The position numbers were made by a program, and so were the translations under genes. Shown piece after piece: positions 5,158 through 6,522 of a DNA stretch of 6,522 nt; within the stretch, counting starts at the first letter, position 1, and each line of letters begins with the position of its first letter. The notes below the pieces were generated by a model. The model saw only the letters and a program-made list of their open reading frames with translations, did not search any database and was not told the DNA's origin. This stretch comes from Dehalococcoidia bacterium (GTDB lineage: Bacteria > Chloroflexota > Dehalococcoidia > GIF9 > AB-539-J10), in NCBI GenBank assembly GCA_030602865.1, contig JAUVYX010000056.1, positions 1-6,522 of the forward strand, in the 5' to 3' direction.

Positions 5158-5812
5158 ACCCAGAATTTGTGCATCTATTATTACTTCAGATCTGAATGCT
5201 ATAGGAAGTGTTGAAGATCAGGTGGAATTGTTCGAAATTCGCATTGATCTAATTGGAGACAAATGGAAGGAAGTAGCCGTGTCTCTTAAGAAGCCGTGGG
5301 TGGCCTGTAATCGCTGTGTAAATGAAGGGGGAAGTTGGTTTGGTAATGAGGCTGAGAGGGTAAAAGAACTTCTAAGTGCCCTTGAGTTGGGAGCTTCTAT
5401 TATAGATGTTGAGCTTGATACTCCAAATCTAGAGAATATTGTAAAATTGGTTAAGGTAAAGGCAAAATGTCTGATTTCATTTCATCAACCAGGTTACATG
5501 TTAGCACTTGATGAAATGAAACATATTGTTAATAATCAGTTAAATTCTGGTGCTGATATTTGTAAAGTTGTCGCAACCGCACAGAGCTTTAAAGATAATT
5601 TAACTGTTATGCAGCTTGTTACAGAGTTTCCTGAAGTAAGGATTATCTCCTTTGCTATGGGGAATTTAGGGTTGGTTAGCAGGGTTTTTTGCCCTTTGGT
5701 TGGAGGAGATTTCATCTATGCATCGATTGAACGAGGAAAAGAATCTGCACCTGGACAGATAACTGTTGCAGAATTAAGAAGAATCTATGAACTGAGATCT
5801 GGTACAAGCTAA
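5150..5812 (+). CDS. aroD: 3-dehydroquinate dehydratase, class I
   Basis: This is the third shikimate step, dehydration of 3-dehydroquinate to 3-dehydroshikimate through a Schiff base. The 220-residue length fits the short bacterial class I (AroD) enzymes and not the class II AroQ type. The Schiff-base lysine is predicted as Lys139 in ADICKVVATA and the catalytic histidine as His112 in ISFHQ; their spacing of 27 matches His143/Lys170 of the Salmonella enzyme. The substrate-binding parts are EIRIDL (29-34), Arg178 in GLVSRVF and the SAPGQ loop (199-203). ATG 5150 lies inside the aroB end (overlapping ATGAGTAG). GAGGAGG at 5128-5134 is 15 bases upstream, rather far, so coupling is likely. aroE starts one base after the stop. 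Confidence 0.95.
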   Translation: MSRPRICASIITSDLNAIGSVEDQVELFEIRIDLIGDKWKEVAVSLKKPWVACNRCVNEGGSWFGNEAERVKELLSALELGASIIDVELDTPNLENIVKLVKVKAKCLISFHQPGYMLALDEMKHIVNNQLNSGADICKVVATAQSFKDNLTVMQLVTEFPEVRIISFAMGNLGLVSRVFCPLVGGDFIYASIERGKESAPGQITVAELRRIYELRSGTS

Positions 5813-5813
5813 A

Positions 5814-6522
5814 ATGGTTTCAGGAACGACCAGAATATACGGGATAATTGGGGACCCTGTTACACACACCTTGTCGCCACTAATGCACAACACTGCATTT
5901 AGAGCGATGGGGCTTAATTGTATATATATACCTTTTCAGGTAAATAAAACGGGATTGAACGCTGCTATAGAAGGTATACGAGCACTGAATATACACGGAT
6001 TGAACGTGACTATGCCATATAAGCTCGCAATTATTCCTATCATTGATTGCTTGGACCCACTGGCAAAGAGAATAGGTGCTGTTAATACTGTGGTTAATGA
6101 AGAAGGAACGTTGACTGGATACAATACTGATGCTGCTGGGTTTAGTAAGGCCCTGCTCGAAAATGGTGTTGACCCACGAGGTAAGAAAATTGTTGTCTTT
6201 GGGGCAGGAGGTGTTTCCCGAGCGATCTGTTTTGCTTTAGCAGAACAAGAATGTGAAATAAGCATTGTCAACAGAACAATTGATAGAGCACGTGAGCTGG
6301 CAAGCCTGGTTTCTATTGTGTCATCACAGAGGGTTAAAAGCTTTAGTATGTTTGGAGGAAACCTGTATGAACCTTTGGACGAGGCTGATATTGTGGTTAA
6401 TGCCACGAGCATAGGTATGGGGGAGACTACTGGGAAAAGTGTGGTGACTGCTGGTTTACTTCATTCTTCAATGGTTGTCTTCGATACCATTTATCATCCG
6501 ATTGAAACACAATTGCTTAGGG
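5814..6522 (+). CDS. aroE: shikimate dehydrogenase (NADP), cut by right edge
   Basis: AroE reduces 3-dehydroshikimate to shikimate, the fourth step. The window holds 236 codons of a family usually 270-290 long, so roughly the last 40-50 residues are missing. Substrate-binding SPLMHN (21-26), catalytic Lys70 in GLNVTMPYK, Asn91 and Asp106 in GYNTDAAGF are present. The NADP-binding fold has GAGGVSRA (130-137) and NRT (153-155), where the Arg favours NADP. NATSIGM (196-202) and DTIYHPIETQLL (224-235) follow. ATG 5814 starts one base after the aroD stop, without a clear Shine-Dalgarno, so coupled translation is likely. Gene order here and in relatives suggests aroK, aroA or aroC may follow beyond the edge. 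Confidence 0.95.
   Translation, partial: MVSGTTRIYGIIGDPVTHTLSPLMHNTAFRAMGLNCIYIPFQVNKTGLNAAIEGIRALNIHGLNVTMPYKLAIIPIIDCLDPLAKRIGAVNTVVNEEGTLTGYNTDAAGFSKALLENGVDPRGKKIVVFGAGGVSRAICFALAEQECEISIVNRTIDRARELASLVSIVSSQRVKSFSMFGGNLYEPLDEADIVVNATSIGMGETTGKSVVTAGLLHSSMVVFDTIYHPIETQLLR

Noticed and set aside
5936..6412. Minus-strand open frame of 158 codons
   Set aside because: Antisense to aroE, whose catalytic and NADP motifs are all in the plus frame; the minus frame has no family character.

Overview
The window is AT-rich bacterial chromosome holding three blocks: natural-competence DNA uptake, ribosome rescue, and the early shikimate pathway. I lean towards a Chloroflexota bacterium related to Dehalococcoidia. 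The reasons are the gene order aroF-aroB-aroD-aroE, a type I-beta DAHP synthase, a class I dehydroquinase, and a tmRNA whose best tag reading starts Gly-Glu, as I recall for Dehalococcoides. This placement is from memory and is inference. There are no mobile elements, CRISPR arrays or obvious foreign genes.

Bases 1-1732, minus strand: comEA followed closely by comEC, which runs off the left edge. ComEA is the membrane-anchored DNA receptor and ComEC the DNA channel. The 139-base gap 1733-1871 separates them from the divergent plus-strand genes. It carries a candidate comEA promoter with a perfect palindrome filling its spacer, and a smpB promoter placed so that the smpB mRNA would be leaderless.

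Bases 1872-2710, plus strand: smpB and, 23 bases later, ssrA (tmRNA). The protein and RNA partners of trans-translation are encoded side by side. The tmRNA has an alanine-tRNA-like acceptor stem with the G3-U pair, an encoded CCA and a T arm. It has an unusually short apparent tag, Gly-Glu-Pro-Val-Phe-Ala.

Bases 2711-3014 hold no conventional gene but look regulatory. A weak AT-rich hairpin is followed by a good promoter, then a 27-codon open frame rich in Tyr, Phe and Trp codons, then a strong intrinsic terminator just before aroF. A GGGAGG copy inside the end of the short frame can pair with the 5' arm of the terminator, giving mutually exclusive antiterminator and terminator hairpins. This is the layout of trp-type ribosome-mediated attenuation, here placed in front of the gene for the first enzyme of aromatic amino acid synthesis. 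It is the most interesting item in the window.

Bases 3015-6522, plus strand: aroF (DAHP synthase), aroB (dehydroquinate synthase), aroD (dehydroquinate dehydratase) and aroE (shikimate dehydrogenase, cut by the right edge). The genes overlap or abut, and they encode the first four steps from PEP and erythrose-4-phosphate to shikimate in pathway order. They are almost certainly one operon under the aroF leader.
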